Notes under the pieces: generated by a model | The model's input: only the letters and a program-made list of their open reading frames with translations | Database searches by the model: none | Told to the model about the DNA's origin: nothing | Shown: piece after piece, positions 5,889 to 6,157 of the stretch | Position numbering within the stretch: the stretch's first letter is position 1 | Layout: every line of letters begins with the position of its first letter | Assembly: GCA_934590505.1 (NCBI GenBank) | Contig: CAKTPC010000118.1 | Span: 1 to 6,157 of the forward strand | Reading direction: 5' to 3' | Origin: an uncultured Oscillospiraceae bacterium | GTDB lineage: Bacteria > Bacillota > Clostridia > Oscillospirales > Oscillospiraceae | DNA: 6,157 nt | Program-made: the position numbers and the translations under genes

Positions 5889-5894
5889 TATAAT
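5889..5894 (+). promoter_or_regulatory. Isolated TATAAT box after the YcxB-like gene
   Basis: A perfect TATAAT lies 34 bases after the YcxB-like stop codon. TTTTAC at 5868-5873 is a weak -35 at a short 15-base spacing. If used, it would start a transcript near 5901 that meets the hairpin at 5922-5952, giving an RNA of only about 50 bases. AT-rich chance occurrence is just as likely. Confidence 0.2.
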
Positions 5895-5921
5895 TAGCAC
5901 TTCAAAAAGCAGAAATAGTTT

Positions 5922-5952
5922 AAATTGGGCAGGGAGCTTCCCTGCCCGGTTT
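5922..5952 (+). terminator. Probable intrinsic terminator of the YcxB-like gene
   Basis: GGGCAGGGA at 5927-5935 pairs perfectly with TCCCTGCCC at 5939-5947 around GCT. Two G-U pairs and AAA/TTT extend the stem to 14 bp. The U-run after it is short (GGTTTACTT), so termination may be incomplete. It lies 68 bases beyond the gene. Confidence 0.7.
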
Positions 5953-5968
5953 ACTTATGCAGAAGTGT

Positions 5969-5990
5969 AAGAATATCTATAAATATTCTT
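5969..5990. repeat. AT-rich inverted repeat
   Basis: AAGAATAT at 5969-5976 is the reverse complement of ATATTCTT at 5983-5990, with a 6-base gap. It would be a weak RNA hairpin but a reasonable DNA site for a regulator. It lies about 50 bases upstream of the next candidate promoter. Confidence 0.35.
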
Positions 5991-6039
5991 CATGTTTGTA
6001 GACGCCCTGTTAAAAAACTTTTTACATCCGCTTCAGGAT

Positions 6040-6068
6040 TTGTTAAGCAATATGTGGTAACCTATGAG
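6040..6068 (+). promoter_or_regulatory. Candidate promoter for the right-edge RNA or next gene
   Basis: TTGTTA (6040-6045), a 17-base spacer and TATGAG (6063-6068) form a moderate sigma-A-type promoter, with a start expected near 6075. It sits exactly at the change from AT-rich spacer to the GC-rich foldable segment that follows, which supports its use. Confidence 0.4.
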
Positions 6069-6069
6069 C

Positions 6070-6157
6070 GTTGAGTCGTTAGCCAAGCGACCCGTCCCGC
6101 CGGAGCTGTCCGGGCGCAGCGGTGATGTCCGGGTGCAACCCGGAATAAAGCCTACGC
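6070..6157 (+). ncRNA. Candidate structured RNA or 5' leader, cut by window end
   Basis: This GC-rich segment contrasts with the AT-rich spacer before it and has no good reading frame. Three stems can be drawn in series: GTCG/CGAC (6075-6078 with 6088-6091), CGCCGG with CCGGGCG (6098-6103 with 6110-6116, one bulge) and a 7-bp perfect stem TCCGGGT/ACCCGGA (6128-6134 with 6138-6144). The 5' end (GCGTTGAG) and last bases (CCTACGC) could pair loosely to close the fold. I compared it from memory with FMN, cobalamin, SAM, ZTP, THF, c-di-GMP and c-di-AMP riboswitches, SRP RNA, RNase P, tmRNA and tRNA and found no match. 6S RNA is possible but not shown. It could be the untranslated leader of the next gene. 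Confidence 0.4.

Noticed and set aside
5905..5926. AGCAGAAATAGTTTAAAT resembles part of a Cas9 guide scaffold (GAAATAGCAAGTTAAAAT)
   Set aside because: The match is partial, no anti-repeat/repeat array or cas gene is present, and the segment is ordinary AT-rich spacer.
6070..6157. tRNA, tmRNA, SRP RNA or known riboswitch at the right edge
   Set aside because: No T-arm GGTTCGA, tmRNA ends, SRP tetraloop region or riboswitch core sequence could be found by eye, so I left it as an unassigned RNA candidate.

Overview
The window looks like chromosomal DNA of a Gram-positive, probably gut-type Clostridia bacterium (Oscillospirales-like). This rests on a class B sortase, lipoproteins with Gram-positive style signal peptides, AGGAGG-type ribosome binding sites, one TTG start, GC- and C-rich codon use, and a DctPQM-type TRAP transporter. 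The lineage is inferred from gene content and style; there is no rRNA or other marker here.

Layout, left to right. Bases 1-605 hold the 3' two-thirds of a MetQ/NlpA-type methionine-binding lipoprotein gene, closed by a strong intrinsic terminator. A short gap with a TATAAT box leads to a class B sortase (735-1517, TTG start) on the same strand. Bases 1518-1770 are a convergent intergenic region with a 44-base perfect palindrome, an AT/GC-mixed stretch that looks like a degenerate mobile-element remnant, and a bidirectional terminator. Bases 1770-4904, minus strand, are a complete TRAP transporter operon in the order dctP (binding lipoprotein), dctQ (small permease), dctM (large permease). dctQ and dctM overlap by one base. 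dctP is separated from dctQ by a 202-base spacer with a 14-bp perfect hairpin. A sigma-A-type promoter about 170 bases upstream of dctP carries two TGTTAAC boxes 11 bp apart over its start site. Divergent from it is a 191-residue YcxB-like two-TM membrane protein (5279-5854). Bases 5855-6157 contain a terminator-like hairpin, a possible short transcription unit, and a GC-rich foldable segment cut by the window edge that may be the 5' leader or ncRNA of the next locus.

How the genes fit. All recognisable genes act at the cell envelope: amino-acid uptake (MetQ), covalent anchoring of surface protein (sortase), organic-acid-type solute uptake (TRAP) and an uncharacterised membrane protein. They lie in separate transcription units, and I see no shared pathway. 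I found no convincing new multi-gene system. The items most worth a second look are the palindrome/MITE-like remnant, the tandem operator and long leader of the TRAP operon, the hairpin between dctP and dctQ, and the structured RNA candidate at the right edge.
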